From Mayamaea pseudoterrestris (lineage: Eukaryota; Bacillariophyta; Bacillariophyceae; Sellaphorales; Sellaphoraceae), in contig BROI01000020.1 of assembly GCA_027923505.1 (NCBI GenBank), positions 558,001 to 622,000 of the forward strand: a DNA stretch of 64,000 bases, given 5' to 3'. The notes under the pieces are model-generated. The model had not been told where the DNA came from. It saw nothing but the letters and a program-made list of their open reading frames with translations, and ran no database searches. Positions 40,974 through 53,454 of this stretch are shown here, piece after piece (the stretch's first letter is position 1; every line of letters starts with the position of its first letter). The position numbers were made by a program, and so were the translations under genes.

Positions 40974-41228
40974 ATGGAGCCAAAGACAACCGAAGACCCT
41001 CCGATCTCCCTGATTGGAGCGATGAAGATATCCTCCGCGAGGGATGCACCATGTTACAGAAACTCTCCAGGATCTGATTCTGCTGGCGGTTGGGCCACAT
41101 TTCCAGCGACTTCTACCCTGCGCCGCCCCACTCACAAGCGCCAAAAGACAGCGGCGGACTTGCACAAGATACTTCTTCAGACGCTTGACGATGCCATCAA
41201 GATTGCAACGAAAGATTTGGACGATTAA
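40974..41228 (+). CDS. Small protein, possible family member 3 (84 aa)
   Basis: Frame from ATG 40974 (MEPKTTEDPP) to the stop ending at 41228; an upstream in-frame ATG at 40947 would add nine residues. The end reads DLHKILLQTLDDAIKIATKDL, which lines up with the C-terminal helix of the small proteins at 36703 and 37601 (acidic-L-basic-x-IL-x-x-T-hydrophobic pattern), and it shares the ME-x-K start. The middle has a basic cluster (HKRQK). It is separated from the other two by the PRODH gene. Similarity is short, so membership is less certain than for the first two. Confidence 0.45.
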   Translation: MEPKTTEDPPISLIGAMKISSARDAPCYRNSPGSDSAGGWATFPATSTLRRPTHKRQKTAADLHKILLQTLDDAIKIATKDLDD

Positions 41229-42318
41229 CGCGGCTGCATGTGAGAGTCGTTGGACATGCCACGTGGTATTTTACGCAGTTTTTACCGGCGGGCAATCATT
41301 GGATAAGTTTTGGATTTGGGAGTCGACGTAATGAATCTTATAGAGTTTTGTTTTGTTATACGGTGATTGCTATGTAAGATTAGCTTGATAATTTGTGCTT
41401 CCAGCCATCGTTGCCGTCGTCTGCCTGCACGACGTCGACACAACTTGTTGCGCTTTGCGCCATACACCGCCACATATCTTTCGCATCGCGACAACGCCTG
41501 GAAGCACTAGCGCTCCACCGCTTCCTGATCCGACTTGCTCGACACTGCATGCTCTAATAGTTACAAGCCTCCGCGAGTTGCCCCATCGACGGGTGGCCCT
41601 CGAGCCCCATGTTTTCCGAGAGAACACACAAGCAGTGCATCGAGATAGTACGACTGATAGTTCGTTCAAAAGGCGAGTCACATACTGGCGTCAGCGAGTA
41701 AAATCCGAAGACGAGACTAGCCACTCCGTTGTTCCCTTTTTCATGACGATGTACATGTTCACCAATAAATCTGAACCAGCCACTCCGTTGTTCCCTTACA
41801 TGACGCGCCAGCTCGCGTTCGTGTTACGCTCCGCGCCCCTTCCGATTGGAACACCCCAATTCGACAATTCGAACTCCCGATCGGAACACCCGATTGGAAC
41901 ACATGGGCGGCGGTTGCCGAAATGATTAGCTGAACCTGTTCAGGACTCAAAAGCTGTTTCGCCTCTTACCAACCTAAAATGAGCTGATTCCAGATTGCCA
42001 AATCTATTCATACCGCAGCCAACACGACGTAATGGCACTTCCAATCCTCTTGCGCTCTTGGCCTGTCGTGTAGTAGCGAAGCTGTTTTGTCGATTATGCA
42101 ATGATAGGAGTGCTGCTCAAGGTTTGCTGGACGAGATTCGCGTCGATCGCCAAAACCGCACGGAAACGGATGTCGTACCGCAACAGATTGTCGTAGCGGT
42201 TCTCAAACTGTCAATTTTTGAAATCGCAATCCATCGATCATCCATCCATCAACATGGTCGGCGTCGTCCCTCCAGTCAACAAGACACCCTCCTGCTTACT
42301 ATATTATCGTCTAGCAGC
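41229..42318. other. Intergenic with short direct repeats
   Basis: 1.1 kb. A word of about 20 nt (AGCCACTCCGTTGTTCCCTT) occurs at 41719-41738 and again at 41778-41797, each followed by a CATGACG word. A CGATTGGAACACC-type word occurs three times at 41843-41903. No gene recognised; the NYN gene promoter is at the right end. Confidence 0.45.
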
Positions 42319-42924
42319 ATGATCGGATTAATATTTAGACCCTTTGCAGTAGCATTCACTGCCTTTGCGGTTTCGAGGAGTCATTTGTTCCATGGATCGT
42401 CGTCGTCAAAGTTCCGTCACCCATCGAATCTTCCAATGTCGACAAGCGCGTTGCAAGCAGCAACCACAACGACATGGTTCATAGACGGAAACAATTTGCT
42501 TGCTTCCCGAGGAGTTCCAAAGGATTTAAATGTCGTTCAGGAGCGACTTGGTTGTATAGAAACCTTGCAGAGTGACGCTACAATCCAAGTGATGCTTGTC
42601 ATGGATGGACCCAAGAATCGACAACTGGCAGAAGCAGCCGAGAGCGTCAGTGAAATGAAACAAGAAAATGACGAGAGTACACCAGTCAAGACACATTCCG
42701 TCGGATCCTGCGTTCGCATACAGCTACCGCCAGGCCAGTCGGCGGACGACTACATTTACGAGTCGGTGGCCGTTCGTTCCTTGAGCAATGGCAATGCGCT
42801 GCAGATTGTCACGGCGGACGGCGAGCTTCGAAGGCGCGTCAGTAGCATGGTAAAGAATGTGGTGCATCCAAGCAAGTTTTGGAAAACGTACTTGCCAAGA
42901 CTGGCGGGTGAGAAGCGACTGTAG
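42319..42924 (+). CDS. NYN-domain (YacP-like) putative ribonuclease
   Basis: Intronless, 201 residues from ATG 42319 (MIGLIFRPF). The NYN/PIN-like fold is marked by TWFIDGNNLLASRGVP (~55-70) with the first catalytic Asp, VMLVMDGPKNRQ as the second strand, SADDYIYESV with acidic residues, and LQIVTADGELRRRVSS as the last acidic motif. This is the YacP/Rae1-like arrangement seen in bacterial and plastid-linked RNA nucleases. The first ~20 residues are hydrophobic (AVAFTAFAV) and followed by a Ser/basic segment with Phe, so a plastid-bound signal plus transit peptide is possible. A shorter start at M40 would give a soluble protein. Target RNA is unknown. Confidence 0.75.
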   Translation: MIGLIFRPFAVAFTAFAVSRSHLFHGSSSSKFRHPSNLPMSTSALQAATTTTWFIDGNNLLASRGVPKDLNVVQERLGCIETLQSDATIQVMLVMDGPKNRQLAEAAESVSEMKQENDESTPVKTHSVGSCVRIQLPPGQSADDYIYESVAVRSLSNGNALQIVTADGELRRRVSSMVKNVVHPSKFWKTYLPRLAGEKRL

Positions 42925-43931
42925 TTTAAAAAAAATGGAAGGGGACGGCATCTGTTGCGCGTAATATAGTATCAAGCTAGGGATGTAGCGTCAAAGTAGA
43001 CGTCTCTTTATATAGATTAACAGTTGCAAGATCATACGTTCTCACGAAACCGAGACAGCTCATTCGTTCCTCTGTATAGGATTCGTTGTCCGCGTCAAAC
43101 TTGCCGACACCTCTGCTTCCATTTCTGGCTCGTCATGCCGCAATTGCTTCATATCCATCTCCACCGCCGCTAAACTCAACGACTGACAGTCCCAATCCAA
43201 AAAGGCCGACGCAGCGGCTGTCCGCGGCCACGAGTATGTTTGCGGGCACCATTGGGCTTTTAGCCTGCGAGGAAACGGCGGTCCCACTTCCAACATGGAC
43301 AAAGAGCGATGTGACTATAAATATCTGCCATGAGGGCTCAAGCGACGAGCAAAGTGTTGCGCTTTTGTAAACAGCTATGCAAAGAACAATGATGACATAC
43401 GGTAATGTTAAAAAGAGAATTCTAGCTATTGAATCACAACCGATGGAGAGCGGTATCTAGTAAGCATACTTAATCTGTTGCATGGTTACCCAGCACGTTA
43501 GGCCAGGGTAATTAGGCACGGCACGGCCGAAACGCACGTTCATACGGTGCGGACTTTGGATCATCCGAAAGCTCTTTGATCAAGGAAGAGGAGGAAATGG
43601 CTGCAAAAGTTGAGGGAGTAATGAATGCAACGAAAGTGGACAGCTTGCTCTCGTCGAGTGGAAGAGGTACCGGTATGAGCGCGTCATTGTTGCGAATGAG
43701 CCGTTAATGTCACACTCATTCGTGATGCGACACTTTAAGTCTCGGCCGGCGCGCTCCATCCAATGCGCGCGCGCGCGTTTCGTCGCACGGAAATGGACGA
43801 AGCGAGCGAATCGTCCATTGCAGCAGCCGCTCCTTTCATCCATTGCATTCAGCCTTGAACCGCAGCAAGATAATCTACAGATTCTCGTAAAGCAGTCTTG
43901 ATATATAAACAATCAGCAAAAAGCAAGCGCC
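42925..43931. other. Intergenic, upstream of SMC6
   Basis: 1.0 kb. Open stretches near 43086-43370 (plus) and 43580-43912 (minus) lack an ATG at their start or any recognisable feature. A GC alternation (GCGCGCGCG) lies near 43767-43776. The SMC6 promoter should be at the right end. Confidence 0.4.
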
Positions 43932-46900
43932 ATGCCAAAGCGTCCTTCGCTCGAAACGGAAGACGACGGCGATGCGTCCTCCTCGCCTCGGGCTTCCAAG
44001 CGGAGGGTTAGTCCGGAGAGTGACGGGGAGGAGTTTGAGTTGCAGGACGGCTTGGAGGAGCAAGAAGAGAACGATGACGAGCAAGAAGTAATGGGTGATG
44101 AGGAACAGGGCGCGTCGTCGACGCCTCGCAACAACGACGACGACGAATACAATCCAGCGACGGAATCTCCAGCAAAGCAAAGTGGCGCCGAGGAAGAATA
44201 CAATCAAGACGAGCAGGAAGATGCTATTGCACAAGAGCTCGGCGACGAGGCGCAAGACATGGATGACGACCATCCTCGCTCCAAGGCTCGTCGAGACAGT
44301 CCACTCGTTCATCGGCCCAAGAACAAACCAAGGGTCAACGTTCCAGCCGAGGCGGGCATCATCAAAAATATTTACCTGGAGAATTTCATGTGTCACCGCA
44401 AGTACGTACATATATGATTGATTGCTCGATTGGAGTTTGAGAGTGCTCAGCGATGGGGAAAGAATGAGCGATTCTAGTTTCCACGTGCATGCAGCATTTA
44501 TTGCTGCCTTTCATGCCCTTTCTCACCAAATCCTCTCTTCACGTTACCTTTTTCCATCACTCCAGACTCTCCATTGACTTTTGTCCCAACGCCAATTTCG
44601 TCAATGGCGCCAACGGCTCGGGCAAGTCGGCCATTTTGGCCGCCATTCAAATTTGTTTGGGCGCCACGGCCAAGCGCACGGGTCGCGGCCGCAACATGCG
44701 CGAGCTCATTCGCGACTACAATTCGACGAATGCACCAGCCTACGCCAAGGTGCGCGTGTCGCTGGCGAATGGAGGATCGGATGGATACAAGCAAGATGTG
44801 TATGGGAATGTGATTACGGTGGAGCGAACCATTAGTAATGGGGCAGGCTTTAGTGGATACAAGTTGCTGGATGCGAATGGAAAGGAGAAGTCGCGGGATC
44901 GGCATGAGTTGTATGAAATGCTGGATCATTTGTAAGTAATGTTGCGATTGGTGCGTGATGGTCAAATGTAGAGGCGACGATTGCATTTGCCAATCTTGTT
45001 CGATTCATTTCTCATGCTTGCATTTTCGTTTCACGCGCCGCTCAGAAACATTCAAGTCGAGAACCCAGTCTCAGTCCTCAGCCAGGAGGAAGCCAAGACG
45101 TTTATTCACGGCAACGAAAAGGAAAAGTACAAGTTCTTTATGAAGGCGACGGAGCTTGAGCGCATTTCCTGCAAGCACGCGGAAACCTCGGACGAAATTA
45201 GCAACTTGACCGTTCAGTGCGACAAGATGAAGAAAATACTTCTCGATGATAATAGTCGCGTCATTGCGCTCAAGAAAAAGTGGGAGCAACATCGAGCTGT
45301 CGACAAACTGGAACTCAAGGTTCAAGAATTGGTTGTCAAGATGGCTTGGGCCAAGTATTGGGATGTTGAAAAGCAATATCAAGGAGCCAAGGCGGACAAG
45401 GAGCGAATGGACGAAAAGGCCAAGAAGAAAATGGCGGAACTCACGCAAGCGGAGGAACTGGCAAGTCAACCCGACACGGAACATGACCGATTGACGGAAC
45501 GCATTCAGGAGCTTGTACGAGAAGGGCAAGCGGCGACCAAAGCGAAACGAGACTTGGAGGATGAGCTGCGCGAGGCGGAAGCACCCAAGAAGCAACTGCT
45601 GCGACAATTGGATCGACTGAAGCGAGCTCGTCTCGATAATGGTAAGAAGCTATCGGCTGCGCAGAAGCGTTTGGAATCCAAGCGCAAGGAAATATTGGAC
45701 AATGCCAATAACTCGGACGAGGCGAAGATTACTGCCTTGTTGCAGGAAAAAGAGGCGGAACTTGCCAATGCCAAGGCGCAGTCGGATCAGTTGAATGAAT
45801 CGTTGAATACGAGTCGACGTGAGTACGAAGAGGCGGAACCGCAGGTGGAGCAGGCTCGGGCCATGGTTTCCAATCGCGAGGAAGATCTACGTCGGGTGAG
45901 CCAACGGTTGGAGGGTTTGAATAGAGCTGATGGTGACGAGTTTGCCGCTCTTGGGCGCAACGTCAAAAAGGTGTTTTCGCAGGTGGTGCAGCTGCAAAAG
46001 CAAGGCAAGTTTCAGGGTCATGTTGTCGGGCCGGTTGCCAAGTACTTGAAAGTTGCGGCCGGCAAGGAGGCGTATGCAAAGCTTGCGGAAAGGGCTCTTG
46101 GATTTAAGGCGTTGGACAAGTTTATTGTCACAAACGATCACGACCGCGTTTTGCTCCAGAAAATTCGAGTGAACTGTGGCTGCTCGCAAGACTGCGAAAT
46201 TATTCAGACTTACAGTAATGCTCGGTTTAACGTTCCAGCTTCGCCAGCCGCTGGGATTGAGACGGTGGCGACTGTCTTGAGCATTTCCGATGATCTTGTC
46301 TTCAACACACTTGGTACGTTGATTGTAATGACTGCGTCAGTTGCATGTCAATGCCAATGATGCTAAGCTGACTTGCAAAATGTGTTCTTTCGGTAGTTGA
46401 CATGTACAGCATCGACCAAAAGGCGTTGGCTCTCGACAAGAAAGCCAGCGAAGAAGGTTTATTGATTACGCAGGCCAACGGCCAGCAATCGATCAAAGGC
46501 AACATAAACGAAGTTTACTTTGCGCCAAGAGGAGATATTTGGACAATTCGCGGAGGGTTTCTCTCTCTCATGTCAAATGAGCGGCCTCTCACTCTCACGA
46601 TCGGCACGGACAAGTCTGCTGCCATTGCTAGCACTAAGGTGGAAATGACTACTATTAATGAAGAGCTGAAGAAAATTCGACACGACTTGTCCCGGTTAGA
46701 TGCGCATCATACAGAGCTACAGCGCGTTTGGAATACTCACCGAAAGCAACAGCAGGCGAACGCGAAGGCGATTGGAAATCTGACGTCCAAGATTGCGGAA
46801 CTCAAGGATGACTTGGATTGCTTGGACAATGCTGCTATTGACACCAGGATTGAGGAGGAAGAGGTGGCTGAAGCCGAGAGTGAGATTGAACAGATTCGCG

Positions 46901-48246
46901 CCGACGAGGAGAAGACGCAAGCGGAACTGGAAGATCTGACGCCTCATCTTGAAGAAATTTCCAGCCGACTTGCGGAGTTGAACCAGCGCAATGATCATAT
47001 TCTCAAAGATATGGGAGAGACGCAGAATCGGCTGACGAACTTGCTGGAGACCCAGACCCAGCAGCAAGGAATGGTAGACCGATACAAGCTTAAACTTGCT
47101 CAGTATGAGGAAATGTTGGCCAAGCACCAGGATGCAATTGACAAGTGGAATGAAGAGCTGCTCAAGGCATTGTACAAGGCCCGAATCGTGCATCACCAGT
47201 ACGCGAAAATGGTGGAAGGCAACGCCGAGGCGATGTTTACACTATCGCAAGCGCCACCAGACGACGAGGTGCTTGAAGAAATTGAACCGGTCCCAGTGGG
47301 CGACAAGGGTGTGGAGTATTACCGCAACAAAGTCAAGCGCGCTCAAGAAAAGGTTGACCAGGAACGAAAGAAGCAGCGTATAAATGACGAGAATCCTGAG
47401 GAGGCCCATCAGAAATATATTCAGGCCAAGGAGAACCTCGGTAAGTTCATTTTCGAAGCTGACTGGTGATTGACTGTGAGTTATAAGAGTTCATGCGTTT
47501 ACTCACTAGATTTCGCGACTGTTTCATAGTGGAGAAGACAAACAAGATTAAAGCAATGGATGAGCATATCAGTTGCCTGACCAAGGATATCTTGAAACGA
47601 AAGCACCTTTGGCGTGAATTTTTGTTTCACTTGAAAACTGTCACCAAAGCTCATTTCCATTCCATGCTGAGCATGAACAACTACAGTGGTACGCTGGAGT
47701 TTGATGACGGTGAGCAAAAATTGGATCTCATTGTGGAGAAGAGAGAAAACACGGGGGCTTCGCAGCGTGATATGAAGGGTCTCAGTGGAGGAGAGCGTAG
47801 CTACACTACTATTTGCCTGCTCAATGCTCTCGGGGAGAATCTAGAAACTCCATTTCGCATCCTGGACGAATTTGACGTCTATCTTGATCCGCAGAACCGT
47901 CAACTTGTTTTGGGCGTCCTGATCCATACGGCTAAGGTGCTCTTGCATCGCCAATTTATCTTTATCACGTACGTCATGCGCTAGACAGACACGGTGCACA
48001 CACGATGTCAGTTTTGTAAATCGTTTTCTTACTCCGATCCTTTTCTTGTCGTTGGCAGCCCTCAGGACTTGTCGAGCATTAAGGTTGACAACCTCGTTCG
48101 TATTTTCAAGCTCGACGCGCCGGTATGTTGCGCTCAAGTTTTGTCGTAGACGTTTACGACTCTACTCTAACGTATGCTCTTCACTTTTCGCTCTCTAGGA
48201 ACGTCGGGATAAAGCCGGCGGACCTGTTCAACAGACTCTGGATTAA
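43932..48246 (+). CDS. SMC6: Structural maintenance of chromosomes protein 6
   Basis: Seven exons: 43932-44401, 44566-44931, 45046-46313, 46397-47440, 47530-47968, 48059-48122, 48199-48246; all introns GT-AG, 76-164 nt; 1232 residues. SMC6 pairs with SMC5 in the complex for DNA repair and replication-fork stability. An acidic ~135-residue N-terminus precedes IIKNIYLENFMCHRK and the Walker A NGANGSGKSAI (~175). The blocks VENPVSVLSQ and EKYKFFMKATELE are SMC6-specific. Long coiled coils flank a hinge (about 45950-46600). The C-terminal head has the signature KGLSGGERSYTT (~1134) and Walker B RILDEFDVYLD (~1164), with Asp-Glu-Phe as in SMC6 proteins. Length is normal for the family (about 1100-1200). 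Confidence 0.95.
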
Positions 48247-48810
48247 GATTGTTGCCAGCCTTTCGTATAGTGGACGGTATATTAGGCAAAGTGCGCGACG
48301 ATTACTTGTCGCTTTGTCTATCATAGTATCAAGGACAAGGCCTATTATAGTATGGCGCACCATCTAAAATAAAACAGCATCACTTTTCTTTATCGTCCGT
48401 GTAGTCGTGCAGTATTGCTTATGGCGCGAATTTTTGATGAGTCGCAAGCAGCTTTTGTGCCAGCAGCTGCAGCGACAATCGAACAAAATGCAGAGCAACA
48501 CGCTGAATTGTGAAAATATGGGTCCACTATGTTTACAAACCTCACAATTCACGTGGTCTGGTCGGCTTGGCTCATTCAATTGGCTACGATCTACAAGCGT
48601 CTCAAACAGCCTACTACAAAACGCACGAGACGCAGGTTCGATAGAAGCTGCGACAAGTCGGAGCGAACATAGTATAAAACACCTATAGTATCTTTCAATT
48701 TATTTTCATCGCGTGCGAAAGGCTCCATTCGTCGGCGACTGCGGAACTCGTCCGCAAACGATGCATCCTTCTCAGGCGTTTGGTATTCACCGCTTAGCCA
48801 CTAGACCGAC
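48247..48810. other. Convergent intergenic between SMC6 and PH-domain gene
   Basis: 0.56 kb, with no convincing coding frame. Near 48731-48810 on the minus strand there is a tRNA-like A-box run but no proper B box (see rejected items). Confidence 0.4.
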
Positions 48811-49597
48811 TCAGTTATAGTATGGATTGTTTGGATCATCATTCTCGTAAATATCATCATCATCCGACTCGTAGTCATGCACTTGTCCGCCGCCAGGCTG
48901 CCGTTGATGCAATCCACTGCCACTAGTTGCTCCCGCTCCACCACCACCCTGCGAGTAATACGTACGACTGCATCGCACAATCGCCTTGCCGACTCTACCA
49001 ATCCAGTCATCCTTTTCGCTTTCCGTATCGGCATACAGCAAGTAGCATGTATCGGGCGTGGAAATTTCAAACGAGTGGCGCTTGTGCGACTTTAAATCGG
49101 CCGACTTGACCGTGGTGCAGTGCGCCAAATCCATCATGCCGTGCGGCGCGTTGTATTCGTTCTTGGCGAAAAAGAGTTTGGAGCCTTTCAAAATAAAGTA
49201 GCGGCGGCGCCATTCCTGTGTAACAATGTGCGGATTGAATAGAATGATGAGATTTGTCACATGGTAATAAATTCAGTAGTCAAGCTTGTCGTTTCTCCTT
49301 CCCATCGTTGCAAAATTAATCACGTCTTGCATCATTTCCTACCTTGATCCAGGAACTCTGCTTGGTCAGCCAGCCTTCATACTCGGCATTGTCAGTATCA
49401 TAGATGATATTGGTGGTTGGATCAACGTACGGGGGTCGCATGATGCGAGGGCGCTGCATGGAAGTTTGCTGCGGCGGCGGAGGAACTTGCTGGAGCTGCG
49501 GCTGAGAGAATTGCTGCGGCTGCTGATGCTGCATATAATGCTGCTGCTGCTCTTGGCCATGACTGATGGTAATGGATGGATTGCTACTCTGCATCAT
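48811..49597 (-). CDS. PH-domain protein
   Basis: Exon 1 is 49343-49597 (ATG at 49597, a second Met next) and exon 2 is 48811-49215, with a 127-nt GT-AG intron (49216-49342); 219 residues. After a Gln/Pro-rich N-terminus (~1-60) a single pleckstrin homology domain spans ~75-175: YEGWLTKQSSWIK joined across the intron to EWRRRYFILKGSKLFFAKN, then a KRHSFEIST strand, CYLLYADTESEKDDWIGRVG and the closing helix with the invariant Trp. The basic residues after the first strand (K, WRRR) suit phosphoinositide binding. The tail is Gly/Gln then Asp/Asn-rich, ending NPYYN. It likely acts as a membrane-recruited adaptor. Confidence 0.85.
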
Positions 49598-50701
49598 GAT
49601 AGCGATTGTTAATACAGATTAGATATGGGTACAAGAAGGGTGGATGTTCATGGTGGTCGCTGGACGAAGCGCGACAGCGCGGGGGCCGCGCCGCTCAGTG
49701 TCGCATTTAGTCCCGGTGCGTCTCTGATCCTAGCTATGTGCTGTATCTTTTGAGATACAAGTTTGATAGCGACTTGCGCTTCTACTATGTATCATAGCCA
49801 GGCAAGAAACGACGCTCCTATCGTCTGACTCAGCAACCATCGTTAAAACTATTCAAATGACATGCGAACGATACGTTCATGGCAGCTGCGCGTTACAACT
49901 AGCTGTCCATGTGCGCGTCGAGCTGCGCCGTTGGCGACGTCATGCAACTGTCCCGTTATCGGACGAAGGGTGCGCCGTCATCGGCGAGCAAACGAGTCAA
50001 AGGTCTGCAAGAAGGTATCCAAGTTTGTTTCCAACATGGTCGAATGGTTACCTCGCGCTGCTCGACGACAGCCCTTTTGCCAGCGCTTGGCGCGTCATGT
50101 AGCTGAAAAGGCGCTCATAACCACAATTCGAGTGCGTCATGCTTGCACTTTGTTTGACGCTTTGCAACGTCACGAGCAACGGTTATCGTAAGGTTATTCG
50201 AGCTAACACGCACGCGACCACATGCAAGCTCAGCGAATGACAGTTGCCAAGGGCGCATCTCGAGAGGATTCGGTCTTGAGTGCGCCACGAACCACAGCCC
50301 CGCGAAGCTCTCCGATGATTGTTTCCAAGGACTGACATTTTCACATGCCACGAAACGTCCAATCCACGAGCAAACGTACGTAGAATGTGTTTTAACCACG
50401 CCAGTGCCTCCCATGTGACGCCGATCGACAAGTACCAAAGTCCACGGCACACTTACGTAGACCCGGCACGCGCGGAACATTCGGGTCTCTATACCTCGTG
50501 ACTCCCAGGAAATTTCCTTTCACTTGCATGACATCATCAAAACATATGCCTTTCCACTCCGACCCTTCCAGCCGCACAGACAGAAACGACGAGTTGCATG
50601 TGCTTGCGTCGCACACTCTGCCAATGCAACAACCACAAAAATTCGTCGAGGCCGCCGAAGCATCGATATATATCAATTCAAACCAAAGCTTTTCGTCGAC
50701 C
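49598..50701. other. Intergenic, upstream of subtilisin gene
   Basis: 1.1 kb between divergent genes (PH-domain minus, subtilisin plus). A G/C tract lies near 49678-49695. A TATA-like run (GATATATATCAA) at 50668-50679 is 22-34 bases before the chosen start and may be the core promoter or 5' UTR. In-frame ATGs further up (50498 region) would add a hydrophilic extension and are less likely. Confidence 0.45.
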
Positions 50702-53081
50702 ATGGTATCTCTCTCGTCATTGCCTTCATTATCAAGTAGCAGCATTAGCTACTCGAGCAGCAGTAGTCGCTTTTCCTTGGCGCGTCTCGTTTGTGTCTTG
50801 CTCGCGTGCACTACCAGCATTGCAGCAACCGCCAATGAAAACGCCCAAGCTGCGCCATCCTTGCGCTCTCGCTTCCTCGCCGCCAATGACCCCGATCACG
50901 ACGGCTCCATTGTCAAGCTGCATGAGATTGAGCATGCCAAGTTTCACGGCCGCCGCGTCATGGAAACCGTCGGCGTTGGCTTGCACGTATGGGTCGCCTA
51001 CCGCAACCCCGATGGACAGGCCCATGTGCAAGGCAACTTGACGAGTATTGGATATGAACTTGATTCGTACAAGACGGTCGCTGGCGTCTTGCCGTCCATG
51101 GATCACTTGCTGAACATGCTGGATGACGGAAACATTGACTGGATCGCCGAAGACTCGATTCTCAAGGCGGCCGTCTCGGAGACGGAGCCGTACGGCGTGC
51201 AGTTTGTCTCGCAGAATGGCTACCGCCCCAATCAGTCGGTGGCGCAAGGATCCTCGGCGAGCTGCAGTGATCCGAACGTATTCAAGGTTGGAATCATTGA
51301 TTCGGGCATGTCTGTATTGTAAGTAAATGTAAGGAGCTGTAATGACGAGCAATGCTGCGAGCGCTCAAGATGAGAGGTCCATGGTGGCTCGTGCTTGGCG
51401 ATTCACTTGCATCTCACAATATACTTGCTTCTTCATATTTTCTCTTTTGTTAACTCGCTTTACAGTCACCCTGACTTGATTTGCAACAATGTTGGAACGG
51501 CGCAGTCGAATTGCCTCGGAGCGAGCTTTGGCCTTGACTCGAGCTTGAGCTGGTACAATCCAGTCGCCTACCATGGTACGTTCTTCATTCGCAGCATTTG
51601 CATTCTTGCGCTTGGGAAATGCGATTAATTGAGAGATGAAACAGCGATGAAAGCATGTCGAGAGTATACATGCGCGCATCGCGATGAATGTTTAACGCGC
51701 ATGTCTAGCGCGAGCTTCGAGGAAGGGCGATGGAACGAGTCACTCGCTTGCATTAGCTAACCTGATTCATTCCATTCTCACATTGGCTTCTTTCACTTCA
51801 CTTTATCACAGGAACTCATGTCAGCGGCATTATTGCGGCTCGCAAGAATGGAAACGGAGTCGTCGGACTCATTCCGGATGACAATCTCTGCATCCTCACG
51901 GCTCGCGTACTGGACGACCACGACTTTGGCCTCTTTTCCAACATTATGGCCGGAGTCAACTGGGCCGCCGACAATGGCGCCAAGGTCATCAACCTCAGTT
52001 TAGTCGGAGGAACCTATTTGCCGGCCATTAACCAAGCCTTTGAAGACTTTTACCAGAACCGCAACATTTTGGTCTTTGCCGCCGCTGGCAATGACGGCAG
52101 CTCCAACTATGCCTACCCTGCTTCATATCCATCCGTCATTTCCGTCGGAGCCGTCGACATTAACAAGCAGCATACCTGGTTCTCCCAGCGCAATAGCATG
52201 GTTGACCTTGTCGGACCCGGCCAAGACATTCTGAGTACGCTTCCACTCGGTGTCGGCAATGTCATTGCGACATTGTCGGTCGGCAACGGCCAAGGCTTTT
52301 CCGGCATGTACGCCCAAGCCTCACCCCAGACCAACATTCAAGGAACCCTCATTCATTGCGCCGACGGTTACACGTGCAATGGACCTGGTCGTCACATTTG
52401 CTTGATGCCAAGGTGAGTCTTAAAAGGGTGGCGTGTCTTACTCGCTAGCGGTAGTCGCCAGTAGTTTATTGCTTCAATGACAAACAACTCACTTCATTCT
52501 TCTAACACTTGTTATTCTTGCAGTGGAGGATCACCGCAAGCTTGCCAGATGAGCGGAGGTGTCGCCGTTGTCATTTACAACACCAACGCGGAGCGCTTGA
52601 CCGACTACAGCTACTCTGGCGCAAGCCTCACCGTCATGATGGTTTCCAACGCTGATGGACAGATCCTTGCTGGAAGCTACATTGGCCAGTACGGTCAAGT
52701 TGTTGCGAACGATGGCTACGGGGTAAGTTGTTTTGTTGTCGTAGATCAATTTGTCAGTTGTTGCCGCACGTCTTGGACCCAATGCATCGCTGCCGCCCAT
52801 CCTTGACTCAATGCACCTTCTAACACCTTGATACACCTCAATACACACCCTCAATCGCAAAAAAGTTTATGTTTGGGACTTCGATGGCAACGCCTCATGT
52901 GGCTGGAGCGGCCGCTTCCGTTTGGCGCGCATGCCCAAATTGTGGCAATGATCAAGTCGCGGCCTGCCTCACCGCCACCGCCATGGACCTTGGCTCGTAC
53001 GGCAAGGATACCTTGTACGGAAGCGGCATGGTTCAAGGCAAGAGCGCCTACCAGTGCCTCCAGCGCTCGGGCTGCTGCTAA
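50702..53081 (+). CDS. Secreted subtilisin-family serine protease with PA-like insert
   Basis: Five exons: 50702-51318, 51466-51575, 51812-52412, 52524-52722, 52866-53081, all GT-AG; 580 residues. ATG 50702 has a good context (ACCATGG). The N-terminus is Ser-rich, then a hydrophobic core (LARLVCVLLACTTSIAATA) gives a signal peptide. A propeptide with an inhibitor I9-like part follows (~85-165). The S8 triad is complete: Asp in VGIIDSGM, His in GTHVSGIIAAR, Ser in GTSMATPHVAG, with the oxyanion Asn in AAAGNDGS. Between the Asn and Ser blocks a ~100-residue Cys-containing stretch resembles a PA domain (VAVVIYNTN...). The C-terminus is Cys-rich (ACPNCG, RSGCC). Proteinase-K-like secreted proteases of oomycetes and algae are similar. 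Confidence 0.92.
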
Positions 53082-53454
53082 ATGAACTGCAAGCGCCGCT
53101 TGTGACTGTGTGAATATACCCCTGTACTACTATTATCATCAATATCCGTGTAACATTGGACGCTTTTTCTCGATTCTTGATTGTTGAATGTGGCTGACGG
53201 ACCCTCTGTTGGATGCACATTTGACGTTCGCTCAAGGATTGAACTTTCTCATATTGGATGGAACCATATCATCATCAAATCATCTCTTGCAGATACATAG
53301 CTTTTTAAATGCTGCCATTGTAATACAATATGTTTCAATTACCAACTCAACTAACGTTTTGTTGTAGTGACTGTATCGTAGCTGTCGGAATAATGAACGA
53401 CCTTGTGTGCAAGTTCACGAAGCCGGCAAGCCGTGGAGCAACTCTGGGTACTGA
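53082..53454. other. 3' flank of subtilisin gene
   Basis: AT-rich 3' region. No gene seen. Confidence 0.4.

Noticed and set aside
43086-43370. Plus-strand open stretch between the NYN gene and SMC6
   Set aside because: No ATG at its start, no domain and no sign of splicing to a neighbour.
48731-48810. tRNA-like run on the minus strand (TCTAGTGGCTAAGCGG, with 5-bp complementary ends and a TGCGG/CCGCA stem)
   Set aside because: No B box (GGTTCGANTCC) is present and neither D nor anticodon arms fold with usual spacing. A covariance-model search would decide.
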